Origin: Bacteroidia bacterium
GTDB lineage: Bacteria > Bacteroidota > Ignavibacteria > SZUA-365
Assembly (NCBI GenBank): GCA_027493955.1
Contig: JAOSJT010000001.1
Location: 2,095,131-2,159,130 of the forward strand
Reading direction: 5' to 3'
Length of the DNA stretch: 64,000 bases
Numbering within the stretch: position 1 is the first letter of the stretch; every line of letters starts with the position of its first letter. The notes under the pieces are model-generated. The model searched no databases and was not told the origin of the DNA. It worked only from the letters and a program-made list of their open reading frames with translations. Position numbers and translations under genes: made by a program. Positions 25,853 through 36,028 of the stretch are shown here, in pieces.

Positions 25853-26306
25853 TGAGAACCTCCACCTGTGTCGTCAATCACATCAGAGCCGGCACTGTAC
25901 TCACACCTGCCGATGTCCCCGCGCGAACGGGGATGCGCCTGCGTGATGCAGGATAATCTGATCCCCTATATTATCGATTACGCGGACGGAAAACAAGGGC
26001 AAAAAAGAAGTACTGTGTCGGGCACTTCCCGATGCATACCTATTCCACGCCAGCCGATGGAGATGCGAAGGATACAGCGCGGCGATCGGGAGGATCGCGG
26101 CAGAAAGAGATTCGGATTGGCTGAACGGCACGCATGTCTGGCTTCATCCCTTCCCCCCCCGTCTCACTTTCATTCTCTCACATGAAGCGGTCCCCCATTC
26201 GCGGTGACCACCGCGCCGCCTCCATGCGGTTCCATCTCCCTCAAGCGCAGCGGCGGCGGACATCGCTGTCCGCCGCCGGGGAAGAAGAGAAAGAGAGAGG
26301 TCTACG
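25853..26306. other. Gap between LamG protein gene and lipoprotein copy 2
   Basis: These 454 bp hold no supportable gene. The stretch includes the leader of lipoprotein copy 2 and a strong hairpin at 26251-26278 beyond the LamG gene. Confidence 0.6.
26251..26278 (-). terminator. Strong hairpin after the LamG protein gene
   Basis: CGGCGGCGGACA (26251-26262) and TGTCCGCCGCCG (26267-26278) form a perfect 12-bp stem with a TCGC loop, about 30 bp past the stop. There is no U-run, so it may be a Rho-type or processing end rather than a classical intrinsic terminator. Confidence 0.55.
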
Positions 26307-29072
26307 CTACCAATCCGGTCGGTACACGGGTGCGGCCAAAACCGCCGAGATGAGCTTGAGCACGGCGTCGGCATTGACCTTGACGAAATAGCCGTGTCCC
26401 GGACGCATGACGCCGTCCGAAGGAATGAAATAGCCGGTGTCGGGATGGTAGCCGTACACGGACAGCAGCGATGCCGCCGGCGTCTGCATGATGCCTGAGA
26501 TGTGGACGGGACCGCTCGGTGTGCCCACCAGGGCCCAGCCGCCGAATTCACCGCTGAGCGTCAGCGTGAGATCCGGCGTGAAGGTCCCGCTCACGACCAC
26601 ACTATCCTTTTTCGGGAATTTGATCCAGTAACCCTTGCCGAATTCCAGTACCGTCGCCTCGACATACCCGGACGTGGGAATGTACTCGTACGCCGCGCTC
26701 GTCGCGGCCGGGAACAGCGACGCCGGTGTGACGCCGGTGTTGTTCATCGGGAGGGAGATGAGATTCCAGCCGGCGTCGTAGCGTATCACCACGTTCCCGT
26801 TGCGAATGCGCGCCTCGAAATTCACCCCGCTCTGATTGGTGGTCAATGGGGCGTAGGTACGCGTCGGCGGAGTGAAGTCATAAAAGAGGCTCACCGGAAC
26901 AACAGTGTAATCGCCGGGCGGCAATCCGGTGAAACTGTACTCACCTTTCGGACCCGTGAGCGTGTTCCGACTCTCCGTCCCACCGATGGATACCTGCACG
27001 CCTTCTATACCCAATCCCGCCGGAGTGCGGACCGCGCCGGAAATCATGTAGGAAATGGCCGGCACGATATTGTACACAATGTTCACTTGCAGACCGGCGT
27101 TCGCGGCGTTCCCGCCGATGGTGATCTTATCCGTGTACTGGCCGACGGGAAGCTGCGTGTCGGTGATCTGAACAAGTGTGGAATCATCGTTGGACGCACC
27201 GGACGGGGGCTGCACGTCCAGCCACAATCCCTGATTCGGCGAAGCCGTCCAATTCAGCGTGGAACCACCGACATTGCGAATATGGATCGCCTGCGGAGGA
27301 GGTGGTGGTCCGCCGGGATTGGCCGTGAACACGAGTTGCCTCGGACTTACATCCAACAACGGAACAGGTGTCTCGATAGTAACATTCCCGCTGCTTTTCG
27401 CAAGAAGCTGCGTCGAGGGCGGTCGCACACGAACGACGGCAGTGAAGGTCTCGGGGCTCGTGACCGTCCAGTCGAACTGACCGGACGAAGCAGCGACGCT
27501 CTGCGCGAGGACTTCGGAGAAGCTCGCACCGCCATCGCGTGACAGTTCTATTCGTACATTCGGCAATCCTGTACTGCTCCAACGAATGCGCTGTTGCGTA
27601 CCGACCGGCCAACGCTCTCCGCCGACAGGGTAAATCAGTGTGAGACTCGGTTCCGAGGGCAGGGATGACGCATCGACAAAATAGCTGTTGGACGTCGACG
27701 GGAACATGCCCGTCCCGTGCATGGCGTTGCCGGATTCGTCGAGATCATCGCCGTCGAAATGGTAGGATGCGAGCAGACCGGGTTCCGGACCGTCCAGTTC
27801 CATGCGATGATGATCCGCGATTTCGTCGTCACTGCGAGGCACATTCCAGATACGGACTTCATCGAGTATGCCGCTGTAGCCGTAGGCGATATTCCCGCTG
27901 GTCCGCACTTCAGCCGAGCCGAAGAACATGGGATCCGTCATCGCCGTGCCGGCGACGGAGTAACTCCTGCGGCTCGCCTCAAGGCCGTTGATGAAGAGCA
28001 CCGCGACGCGTCCCCCGGTCAGGAGTTGCTGGAAGCGCGCTGCCACATGCGTCCAGGTGTTCAGTGGAATGGCGGCGGGACTCTCGAGGGTTTGGCTCCA
28101 GTCCGCTGTCGGGACGAAGCGAACGCGGCCGTTGGCTTTGTTCAGACCGAGCCAGAATTGCCAGTTCAACTTGTCGTAGTCGCCCTTTCCGATAAAGGTC
28201 TGGAATTGCGTATTGCCGCCGGCTGCGGGACGTACCCAGCATTCGAGCGTGTAGTTTTGCGTGAAACCGAGGGCCGGGCGGTGCGGCACCACGATACGGT
28301 CGCTGGTGCCGGAAGCGTTCGTGAACACCACGCCTATGCGCGGGTAATGCGGCGGATCCGGTGTTGTCAGGAAGGACACGGAGCCGACAGGTGATCCGTT
28401 CACGGTGCCCCCGACGGAAGCGGCGTTCCCGTTGAGGCGCCAGCCTCCCCGAAGGTACTGTCCGTGTAAACCGTCAACCATCCCGTGCGGTACCCGATAC
28501 AGAAGACCGAGAGCGCTTGAAAAATCCATCATGGAAGACCACACACGCACTTCATCTATCATGCCCGTCCAATACAAGGCAGGGCCGTTGGGTGTACGAT
28601 CGGCGCCGATGCGGAAGTCGAAGTACCCGTATCCGATGTAGGACTGGGGTGTGTTAATCGTGCGGTCGAGTGCGCCATTGACATAGAAACGCATGAGATT
28701 GTTTCTCGCGTCATAGCTCACACCTACATGCGTCCAGGTATTGAGCGCGATCGTTGCGTTGCTTTCCTGGAACATCGACGGATTCGGGTTGAAACGCAGT
28801 TTCCCCTGCGCATTCAGTCCAAACCAGTAGCCGAAACTCAGATCATTGCCAACGATGGTCATTTGACTGCCGGATGCGGTGGGACGCACCCAGGCATCGA
28901 TGCTGACCTGGCCGACAATCATTAGGTCGTTGTTCAGCGCGGAAGTGAAGGGAACGCTTACGTAGCCCGCTCCTCCGAGCGAGAGCACTCCGTTCGATGC
29001 ACTATACTGCGCGCTCGCCGCGGCCGGAAGAAGGAGTATGGCGGCGGTGATGGCGGTGAGAAGGGATTTCAT
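26307..29072 (-). CDS. Large secreted protein with two LamG domains and a carboxypeptidase-regulatory-like domain
   Basis: Start ATG at 29070-29072 (921 aa), with GGAG upstream and a signal peptide ending AAASAQ. Two concanavalin-like LamG domains (about residues 25-215 and 250-440) each contain NTWTHV and WxxLNxxGKxRF-type motifs. A sugar-hydrolase-associated segment (YPVGGERWPVGTQQRIRW) comes next, then a BACON/choice-of-anchor-like domain (LDVSPRQLVFTANPGG). A CarboxypepD_reg-like domain (ISGAVRTPAGLGIEGVQVSIGG) follows. Last is a domain starting WNLISLPMNNTG that is shared with the 1,684-aa protein. No Por sorting tail is seen, although its operon partners have one. It is likely a surface carbohydrate-binding or adhesive protein. 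Confidence 0.85.
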   Translation of the reverse strand: MKSLLTAITAAILLLPAAASAQYSASNGVLSLGGAGYVSVPFTSALNNDLMIVGQVSIDAWVRPTASGSQMTIVGNDLSFGYWFGLNAQGKLRFNPNPSMFQESNATIALNTWTHVGVSYDARNNLMRFYVNGALDRTINTPQSYIGYGYFDFRIGADRTPNGPALYWTGMIDEVRVWSSMMDFSSALGLLYRVPHGMVDGLHGQYLRGGWRLNGNAASVGGTVNGSPVGSVSFLTTPDPPHYPRIGVVFTNASGTSDRIVVPHRPALGFTQNYTLECWVRPAAGGNTQFQTFIGKGDYDKLNWQFWLGLNKANGRVRFVPTADWSQTLESPAAIPLNTWTHVAARFQQLLTGGRVAVLFINGLEASRRSYSVAGTAMTDPMFFGSAEVRTSGNIAYGYSGILDEVRIWNVPRSDDEIADHHRMELDGPEPGLLASYHFDGDDLDESGNAMHGTGMFPSTSNSYFVDASSLPSEPSLTLIYPVGGERWPVGTQQRIRWSSTGLPNVRIELSRDGGASFSEVLAQSVAASSGQFDWTVTSPETFTAVVRVRPPSTQLLAKSSGNVTIETPVPLLDVSPRQLVFTANPGGPPPPPQAIHIRNVGGSTLNWTASPNQGLWLDVQPPSGASNDDSTLVQITDTQLPVGQYTDKITIGGNAANAGLQVNIVYNIVPAISYMISGAVRTPAGLGIEGVQVSIGGTESRNTLTGPKGEYSFTGLPPGDYTVVPVSLFYDFTPPTRTYAPLTTNQSGVNFEARIRNGNVVIRYDAGWNLISLPMNNTGVTPASLFPAATSAAYEYIPTSGYVEATVLEFGKGYWIKFPKKDSVVVSGTFTPDLTLTLSGEFGGWALVGTPSGPVHISGIMQTPAASLLSVYGYHPDTGYFIPSDGVMRPGHGYFVKVNADAVLKLISAVLAAPVYRPDW

Positions 29073-29120
29073 GATCGCGCTCCGATAGTGGTGCTGCTGT
29101 GTTCTGAAGGAAGCGCCGTT

Positions 29121-29151
29121 CTCCGGCCGCCATACGGAATGGCGGCCGGAG
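29121..29151 (-). other. Strong inverted repeat between the LamG gene and the T9SS-protein gene
   Basis: CTCCGGCCGCCAT (29121-29133) and ATGGCGGCCGGAG (29139-29151) form a perfect 13-bp stem with a 5-nt loop. It lies between two co-oriented minus-strand genes. No U-run follows on the minus strand, so it may attenuate or stabilise rather than terminate. Confidence 0.65.
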
Positions 29152-29178
29152 GGAGAGGCGCATTTACTGTGCACGTCG

Positions 29179-30273
29179 TCATTTCACCACGATCATGCTG
29201 CGTGTGAGCATTGCGGTCCCTCGGGAGAGTGTGTAGCTATACACACCACCCGGAAGATCCGCGGCGCTGAACGCAACCGTCTGCCGACCCGGTACAGAAC
29301 GGAGTTCCGACGAGAGATCTGCGACGATACGACCGAGCATGTCCTGAACGATGAGCCGCGGAGTTGCGTCCGAGGCTGTCTCACCCAGATCGATGTCAAT
29401 CATGGTCGTGGGGTTGAACGGATTGGGATAATTCTGACCGAGGTGGAGGCCGACGGGATGCGGAACATCCCCGACACCCACAGTCATAGTCATGGTCACC
29501 GGTACATCAAGCCGGGCGGGATACACGGCGGAACGGATTCTGATCATACCGTCGTAGTTGCCTGCGGGCAGAACCTGCGTGTTGACGGACAACAGCACCG
29601 TCCCCTCGCCTTCGCCGGACATCGGTTCGATATCCAGCCAATCCAGGTTTTCGGCGTCAATGGTCCATGCTGCACGGGTGTCGCCCTGGGTCCGTATGAT
29701 CAGGTTCGTACTCGGACGCGGATCGCGGTTGTTTACCGAGAACGTCACAGGATTCGGGGTTGCGGTAAAACCGAGCGGCGACATATCGAAGGACAGCTCT
29801 ACGGTGAACTGGCCGGTTGCGAATTGCGACACCAGCTCCGTCTTGCCCGCCATATCGGCATCGTCAATTCGCAGACGTGTGATGCGCCCGGGATAGGGAG
29901 TATCCCAGGTGAGCGTGACGCCTTGCGCGTTGAGTCCCGCCTGATACGCGATGGTGTATTTCATCACGAAGGTGTTCCCGGTTGCGGGAGCGCGGAAATC
30001 AAAATGCGATCCCGTACCAAGTTGCGAAGCACCGGGAGTGCTGTAACAGCGGGCGTCGAAGATCTCGTTGGGGGGCTGTGGCGGGAGTTCGGCCTCGCCG
30101 AGATGCATGTCCAATCCGTTCGACGCGCCTTCCAGAACGCCGATTGTTAAGACCTGCTCGCGGCCCTGCCCGTTGTTCACGGTCAGTTCGAGCTGTACGC
30201 CCCGCTGCTCCTGCGCACCCGCCTGAACGGCGAGTGCGAGGAGCAAGGCAATGATGGCAATGGAATGTTTCAT
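29179..30273 (-). CDS. Secreted protein with T9SS type A sorting domain
   Basis: The long upstream extension of this frame is rejected: AAGGAGG lies 7 nt upstream of the ATG at 30271-30273 (364 aa) and a signal peptide (SIAIIALLLALAVQAGAQ) follows. A cohesin-like beta domain (LELTVNNGQGREQVLTIGVLEG) comes first, then a BACON-like region. The C-terminal Por/T9SS domain starts LGQNYPNPFNPTT and ends MLTRSMIVVK. It is 10 bp downstream of the giant metzincin gene, in an operon. Export across the outer membrane by T9SS is inferred from the sorting domain. Confidence 0.87.
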   Translation of the reverse strand: MKHSIAIIALLLALAVQAGAQEQRGVQLELTVNNGQGREQVLTIGVLEGASNGLDMHLGEAELPPQPPNEIFDARCYSTPGASQLGTGSHFDFRAPATGNTFVMKYTIAYQAGLNAQGVTLTWDTPYPGRITRLRIDDADMAGKTELVSQFATGQFTVELSFDMSPLGFTATPNPVTFSVNNRDPRPSTNLIIRTQGDTRAAWTIDAENLDWLDIEPMSGEGEGTVLLSVNTQVLPAGNYDGMIRIRSAVYPARLDVPVTMTMTVGVGDVPHPVGLHLGQNYPNPFNPTTMIDIDLGETASDATPRLIVQDMLGRIVADLSSELRSVPGRQTVAFSAADLPGGVYSYTLSRGTAMLTRSMIVVK

Positions 30274-30283
30274 GGCGTCCTCC

Positions 30284-33200
30284 TTACTTGACGATCGTGA
30301 GCGTTCGAGTGACAACACCCGCCGCGGTTTCGAGACGGTACACGTACATGCCCGCGGGCACGGCGTCGCCGTTCGCATCGCGGCCATTCCAGGAAACGAG
30401 CTTCTCGCCCGCCAACTGCGTCGAAGAGACGAGCGTGCGGACATGTCGGCCCAGGAGATCGAAAATGGCAAGCCGTACTTCGCCGTCGTGAGACAGCGTG
30501 TATGGGATCCACGATTCGGTCGCCACCTGGAAGGGATTCGGGTAATTGATTCCCAACGCGTCTTCGCCCGCAAGCGGACGCACCGAGATACGCATCAGCA
30601 CTTCACCGCTGCCGTCAATGTTGACGGTGAGCCGCTCACCGGCGGAACCGGTCAGGCGACCCAGTGAGGTACCTTCTTCCGTCAGCACGTCCACGGTCAC
30701 ACGCGGCATGTCGGCAGGAATGCCGATAACCACGCTGCCGTTGGCACGGATGCGGACGGAGTTGTCACCCGGGAACAGATACTGCGTCTGCTCCGCGGTG
30801 CGCACATCGAAGACCTGCGCAGGTGGAACGGCAGGCAGTGCAAGGTTATCACGTTCATCGGTCCGCAACGTCGTGCCGCTCACGTACAGCGGACGGTTTC
30901 CTTCGCCATCCACACTGAGATTGAGCATGCCGGCGATATCGAGTTTGTCCACCGTCTTCGAGTAGGCAGTGACGCCACCGCCGGTGACGGCCGAGCCCTG
31001 CATGGTGAGTTTGGTGTTCGGATCGACACGCACCCAATACCCCTTACCAGGCTCGATATTGGTCGGAATGACGTATCCCGAAGCCGGATTCCATCCGAAG
31101 ATGGCCTTCAATCCACCTGCGGGAGCGGACTGAATGCTTGCGACGGTGAGACCCTTGCTGGGCGCTCCGGCCATATTCCAGCCGAAGCCGCTGGGCTCGC
31201 CGATGCCGTTGAGGTCATCCAGCTCCAGTGTGAGTTGCTCCAGTCCGTAGACAATGCCGTCGAGGCCATTGCTCTTGACCCAATAGCCCTTGCCGAACTC
31301 CATGTTCAGCGCTACGTCATACACACCCGTCGTGGTATTGAAATGATACATGCGGAGTGTGGGATCATTGAACATGGTACCGACATTGGCAGCCGTGCTA
31401 TTGAGCGGCAGCGATACCATCTGCCAGTCGCCGGGGATTTTCCAGGCGAAGCGGACCGGATCGCCGGTGCCGGGCGGGATGGGAACGGGGATACGTACGC
31501 GTACCGTGTCTTTGTCCTCGTCGGGATCTTCATCGTTATCGTTGACGATCTCGATGTCGCGGTCACGACCGGGCTTGACCGGGTCGGCGCAGATGTTGAC
31601 GATCAGCAGCGAGTCGAGCTGCGTAAACGTGGTGCCTTGCATGGGTTTGACAGAGCCATCACCCATCTTTTCACCGAAACGCAGCTTGTAGGGGTTGTAG
31701 TATGGTAACAATTCGCCCGTACTGCGGCTGCGCAATTCGAGCGCCAGCCTGATGCACGGCCAGTCGCGCGTGTCAACACCTTTAGTAGTGATGATCACCT
31801 CGTTTTCCTTCGTGGGCTGCGGACAGGACGATTCCTTCACCTCGATGGTAAAGATGTATGTCCCCTCGTCGGCAAACGTGTAGCTCGACTGCGTACGCAT
31901 GTCAATGCTGCCGGGCATACCCTGAATACGCAGCGTGAAGCTGGCATTGGGAGATACCGGCGGTGCCGGCCAGGTCATCTCCACCGGCTGGGTAGGACCG
32001 GTCTGCACACGGCCCTGGAAGGTGTGCGAGGGCTTGACGGCGCGGTGGTCCGTCACCGAACCCTGCGAACCGACAATGTTGATGAAACGAATATCGAACG
32101 CCGTGGGCGGCGGGACGGGCGGCAGATCCACCTGACCGGCTTCCAGCCCATCGCCGGCACCGTTTTGCATCGCATAATCGAGGGTCACCTGCGTGCTGCG
32201 CGAATTCACGAAGGCCAGCGTGTGACGCCAGGCAGTCATGGGTTCGGGGACGCAAGGTTTCTCGCGATAGTGGGCGATGAGTTTTTTACTCTTCCACATG
32301 ACCACGTTGAGCGGATTCGTGGTGGCGGTGGTATCGCCACCCCAGGCAACGAAGAGGAAACCGTCCGGCGCTTTGGCTTCGGCGACGAGGGTTCCGCCGA
32401 TGGGCGCACTCTGCCGGTGGTCGAGGGGCTCGCCGGGGCCTTCGGGATGAATGACCACGAGCTCTGCGGTGCGCTCGTCAATCGGTTCGATGATGGGGTA
32501 TACGTGGTATTCGCCCGGCTGTGTGTTTGGTCCGATATTCATCGGCGTGGGATTGCCGGGAAGATTTCCGAACGACCCTCCAAATCCAAGGAAGTTGAAT
32601 CCTGGAGGCGCCACGTAACGCATGGCGAACTGCGTGGGGGGATTTCTGTCCACGCCGGAGCGGAACAGGTTGAACTTCGGATGCGGGGTAAGTACAATCT
32701 CGCCCGGGTACGGATGCACGAACTTCACCTTCACGCAGTTGAAGCACGGCATGACGATAGAGGGCTCGTTCACATCCCGTTCGACGCTGAAATCATATTC
32801 ACCGAAGGCGAAATGTCCGCCGGTCCTGTCCACAAGATCATAACTGATCGTCTGGCTTATCTTGGGTTCGACCTTGATAAGGTACTCGCCGTCGGTGTTC
32901 AGTGTGAGCGTCCAGGTATTTCCGGATTTGACGGAGTTGATGTGTGTCGCCGATCCTGCGCGCTGCGCGCGGAAATTGGGCTCGAAATCCGATCCGCTAC
33001 GGACACGCAGTTTGAGACGCACTACCTCGCCGAAGAGTCCGCCGGAGAGATTGATGGCGGTGAGACGGTAATAATCGCTGATGGGGATGAACCAGGAGAA
33101 TTCACCCGCAATGCCCGTGACCGGAATGGCTCCCCGCACGCTGTACGGCGTCATACCGGGTCCGGACGAGGTAAGCACCTTGGGGCTGCTGATAGTGTTG

Positions 33201-35338
33201 GGTTCGCTTGGATCGTAGCAATACACGGTATCCGCCGGAGCCGCTGGGCGGGTTGTGACCGATTTGATCACCGAATATGCGCCGCGGTTGGTATTGAAGT
33301 AGCCGACAATGCGGAAACGGTATTCACGATTCGACTGTATGGCATTGGCCCCGGTCCCTCCGGTACCAGGAACGGCATAAATCAGCACGCCTGTCCATTG
33401 ATTGACCGGCACGTGAAACGGCCCGAGCACCATGTGCTGACCGGCAGTCAGTGGTCTCCAGTTGCCCGCCGATGCCTCGTACTCGATTGATGTCTGTGTT
33501 TCAGACATATTGTACTTGTTTCTCCAACGCAGCGCGATACCCGGGTTCGGACTCGCGCTCGTTCCGGCCGGCGCCAGCTCCGCAGAGAGCGTTGTGTTGA
33601 CGGTGAAAATGTCCGGCGGGCTGTTGGTGTAGACCGCGCGCACATCCCGCACAGGATTGGCAAAGGTCGAGGTATAGGCGAAACTGGGGAGTTCGTTCGC
33701 GTAGTAGTCAATTGTCGTGGTTGCGCCGCTCTTCCGGGTGATTTCCCAGTAATCGAAATACCAGGTGGTGCCGCTTACGTTTCGTGACGCCGGAGCGACG
33801 AGGCGGTGGCAATAATCGAAGTCCATCGGAACGGCGATCGGAGTCGTCCGGTCCACATTCCGGATGTTGTCGCAGTTTCTGAAGGAGATGGTTGCGCCCG
33901 AGGGCGTGCTGAGGAACAGCCGCGTGGGCACCGCTTCGCCGACAGGAATCACGCCCGTGTGCACGGGTGTGGCGCTGCTGTTGCCTCCGGTGTAATTCTC
34001 CACCATGATGCCGTCCCAGCCGCGCATGTTATACCCCGGTCTCCCATAGGCGGGGCGGGTGTTCTGGCAATTCACGTTCGGCATGCTGCGGTAGGACCAA
34101 CTGCAGTTGTCGCTCTTGTACTCATCCGGCGAGCCCCAGAGATGCCCGAGCTCATGTGCGATAACGTTGCGGAGAGGTTTGGAGAAGGGATCCAGTTCGC
34201 ATTGCCAGTACTGTGTGTCCAATGTGAAGTACACGCCTTCACGCTCAACCCCACCCCAGATCACGCTGACCGCATGCGGCCAGATCGCTTCTCCGGAGGT
34301 CGGTTTGTAGGCGATAAAGCCGCAGACCGCGTCATCGGAGTTATACACGTCACGGATTTTCTGATTGTACCACCAGCAGTACTCCAGACCTGCTCCGGCC
34401 CAGTCCCAGACAGGAGGTTTGTTTGAACCTGAAGGTGTATAGAATTTTTTTACGACTTCGGGAATGAACACATCTTCACCAGTCGTAGTAGGTTCACCGG
34501 TCACCTGCGTGTAGCTGCTGCTGGAACTGTACAGCCGCCAAAGCGTGGTGAGCGTGCGTCCGTAACGGGCGGTGAAACTGGCCCAATAATTCATACCCGC
34601 GACGTAGAAATTCCGGTAACGCGTATAAATCGTGTTGTCCCAGTTCCATGTACCTGTGCCGGATTTACTTTCGACGAAGAAACTGGTGTGCACCACGAAG
34701 CCGCGGATTTTCGACGCATGCATGATCTGCGGATCGTCAATACCGAGGGCGGGTATGCCCTTGTGTAATTCGCGCGGGGAGGGTTCGTTCACCGTCACAT
34801 CGCGCACACAATCCATGGGGGGCATGGTGCCGGATCGCGCGGCCATTTCTTCCTCGGCCTTGCGGATACGCTCCTTGTCCTCTTCGGTCAGCGGTTGCTT
34901 GATGAAGTCGATGTACTCGAGAATGGCTTCGTCCGCCTCGTTGAGCGCGGCCATGGTGTGATTTGCACCAAGTTGTGCACGGAATTCCGCGCTGCTGTAG
35001 GAAACACCCACCACACCGATACTGCCCAATGCCGACGAGGCTTTGGTGGACAGCACGGCGCTTTTCGCATCGGGCGGCACCCAGGCGAGCATGAACTGTG
35101 GTGATGTGAACAGGGATACGAGCGCGCCGTTACGGACGAGCTCGTTGCGCAGAGCAACGGCTTCATCCATCGTCGCGCAGTTGGTTTGTATGACGGCAAG
35201 ATGCTGATTGTGCGCGAGCAGGCCATGCTCCGCAGGGTCAGGGGGCACATAGCCCGGCTGCGGAGCCTGTCCCATGGCTGTGGACGTCCACAGCAACACA
35301 GCAAGCATCAATCCAAAGGTTCGAAAACAACATCGCAT
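30284..35338 (-). CDS. Giant secreted metzincin-type metalloprotease with T9SS sorting domain
   Basis: Start ATG at 35336-35338 (1,684 aa), followed by a signal peptide ending AMGQ. The N-terminal third has a zinc site HELGHLWGSPD (H395, H399, D405; HExxHxxGxxD) with a downstream Met-containing segment (GIMVENYTGG), matching metzincins. Several fibronectin-like/beta domains follow, including a PKD-like stretch. A duplicated WQMVSLPLNST / WNMAGAPSKG domain also seen in the LamG protein is near the end. A C-terminal Por domain (NYPNPFQVATES...LTIVK) with a FlgD-like segment (SWNGRDANGDAVPAGMYVYRLE) closes the protein. An N-terminal propeptide (residues about 25-180) is likely. It is probably a secreted degradative protease; the substrate is unknown. 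Confidence 0.87.
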   Translation of the reverse strand: MRCCFRTFGLMLAVLLWTSTAMGQAPQPGYVPPDPAEHGLLAHNQHLAVIQTNCATMDEAVALRNELVRNGALVSLFTSPQFMLAWVPPDAKSAVLSTKASSALGSIGVVGVSYSSAEFRAQLGANHTMAALNEADEAILEYIDFIKQPLTEEDKERIRKAEEEMAARSGTMPPMDCVRDVTVNEPSPRELHKGIPALGIDDPQIMHASKIRGFVVHTSFFVESKSGTGTWNWDNTIYTRYRNFYVAGMNYWASFTARYGRTLTTLWRLYSSSSSYTQVTGEPTTTGEDVFIPEVVKKFYTPSGSNKPPVWDWAGAGLEYCWWYNQKIRDVYNSDDAVCGFIAYKPTSGEAIWPHAVSVIWGGVEREGVYFTLDTQYWQCELDPFSKPLRNVIAHELGHLWGSPDEYKSDNCSWSYRSMPNVNCQNTRPAYGRPGYNMRGWDGIMVENYTGGNSSATPVHTGVIPVGEAVPTRLFLSTPSGATISFRNCDNIRNVDRTTPIAVPMDFDYCHRLVAPASRNVSGTTWYFDYWEITRKSGATTTIDYYANELPSFAYTSTFANPVRDVRAVYTNSPPDIFTVNTTLSAELAPAGTSASPNPGIALRWRNKYNMSETQTSIEYEASAGNWRPLTAGQHMVLGPFHVPVNQWTGVLIYAVPGTGGTGANAIQSNREYRFRIVGYFNTNRGAYSVIKSVTTRPAAPADTVYCYDPSEPNTISSPKVLTSSGPGMTPYSVRGAIPVTGIAGEFSWFIPISDYYRLTAINLSGGLFGEVVRLKLRVRSGSDFEPNFRAQRAGSATHINSVKSGNTWTLTLNTDGEYLIKVEPKISQTISYDLVDRTGGHFAFGEYDFSVERDVNEPSIVMPCFNCVKVKFVHPYPGEIVLTPHPKFNLFRSGVDRNPPTQFAMRYVAPPGFNFLGFGGSFGNLPGNPTPMNIGPNTQPGEYHVYPIIEPIDERTAELVVIHPEGPGEPLDHRQSAPIGGTLVAEAKAPDGFLFVAWGGDTTATTNPLNVVMWKSKKLIAHYREKPCVPEPMTAWRHTLAFVNSRSTQVTLDYAMQNGAGDGLEAGQVDLPPVPPPTAFDIRFINIVGSQGSVTDHRAVKPSHTFQGRVQTGPTQPVEMTWPAPPVSPNASFTLRIQGMPGSIDMRTQSSYTFADEGTYIFTIEVKESSCPQPTKENEVIITTKGVDTRDWPCIRLALELRSRSTGELLPYYNPYKLRFGEKMGDGSVKPMQGTTFTQLDSLLIVNICADPVKPGRDRDIEIVNDNDEDPDEDKDTVRVRIPVPIPPGTGDPVRFAWKIPGDWQMVSLPLNSTAANVGTMFNDPTLRMYHFNTTTGVYDVALNMEFGKGYWVKSNGLDGIVYGLEQLTLELDDLNGIGEPSGFGWNMAGAPSKGLTVASIQSAPAGGLKAIFGWNPASGYVIPTNIEPGKGYWVRVDPNTKLTMQGSAVTGGGVTAYSKTVDKLDIAGMLNLSVDGEGNRPLYVSGTTLRTDERDNLALPAVPPAQVFDVRTAEQTQYLFPGDNSVRIRANGSVVIGIPADMPRVTVDVLTEEGTSLGRLTGSAGERLTVNIDGSGEVLMRISVRPLAGEDALGINYPNPFQVATESWIPYTLSHDGEVRLAIFDLLGRHVRTLVSSTQLAGEKLVSWNGRDANGDAVPAGMYVYRLETAAGVVTRTLTIVK

Positions 35339-36028
35339 CAGAGACCTCTCTTCGTGTGAAAATGACCTGTCAGTTTCATTGCATACTTCAGGCTGCGGAA
35401 GACCGCGCGAGAAAAGGTGCGACGAACCGTGGCGGAATAACCGCGCGAAAACAAGTGCGACGATGGGCGGCGTAGTGCCACATGAGAACAGGTGCAACGA
35501 TGCGCTGATACGTGAAGCCCGCGAACGGGTCATCAACATGCAGTGCGGGGAGATTCGGAATTGTTGTCTGATAATGATAGGCATTCTTTCCGTCTCAGTC
35601 AATGCGCGGAGACATTTTTTTTAAAAAAAGCTGCGGATTATTGTATTCGCGGACACAACGGAACTCCTGCCCCGATACCGGTACACCGAAGGCACTGACC
35701 ATGCTGCGCGTTCAGGACGAAGGTGCGTGTGTCAGACGGAACGACGTAAAAATTTCCTTGTACGCGCGGGCGGGCGGGTATGTTCCCGATAATGAGGATA
35801 TTTTTTATCTCCTATGTACTCGGTGTAATTGCCTCTCCCTGGTGACGGAGCAGCTTCGGTCCGTTTTCCGCCTCCGGGACGACTGATGACACGCCGCACC
35901 CGGTGCGTCCACGTCAGCGGGGCCATGGTCGTATCACTGAGAGACGCACCGGATCTCCGACACCTTCCTCCTGATTGTTTTCGCATTCCACGCCCGTTGA
36001 CTACATTTCAGGATCATCGGAGTGTCGA
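35339..36028. other. Divergent intergenic region between metzincin and addB-like gene
   Basis: In this 690-bp region I see no gene. It contains three degenerate 23-bp direct repeats (35403-35500), a T8A7 block near 35610-35630 that could act as an upstream element, and the addB ribosome binding site. Promoters for both divergent genes must lie here. Confidence 0.6.
35403..35500. repeat. Three degenerate direct repeats with 37-38 bp spacing
   Basis: Copies at 35403-35425, 35441-35463 and 35478-35500 follow the pattern CCgCgcGAgAAcAgGTGCgACGA. They lie about 65 to 160 bp upstream of the metzincin start, so they are candidate regulator-binding sites or a decayed satellite. Confidence 0.65.

Noticed and set aside
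29179-30573. The 464-aa long form of the T9SS protein
   Set aside because: The first 100 residues are Arg/Ser-rich antisense-like sequence overlapping the metzincin gene; the Shine-Dalgarno and signal peptide point to the start at 30273.
32024-33490. 488-aa ORF antisense to the giant metzincin gene
   Set aside because: Composition-driven open frame; the minus-strand gene has clear domains throughout this interval.
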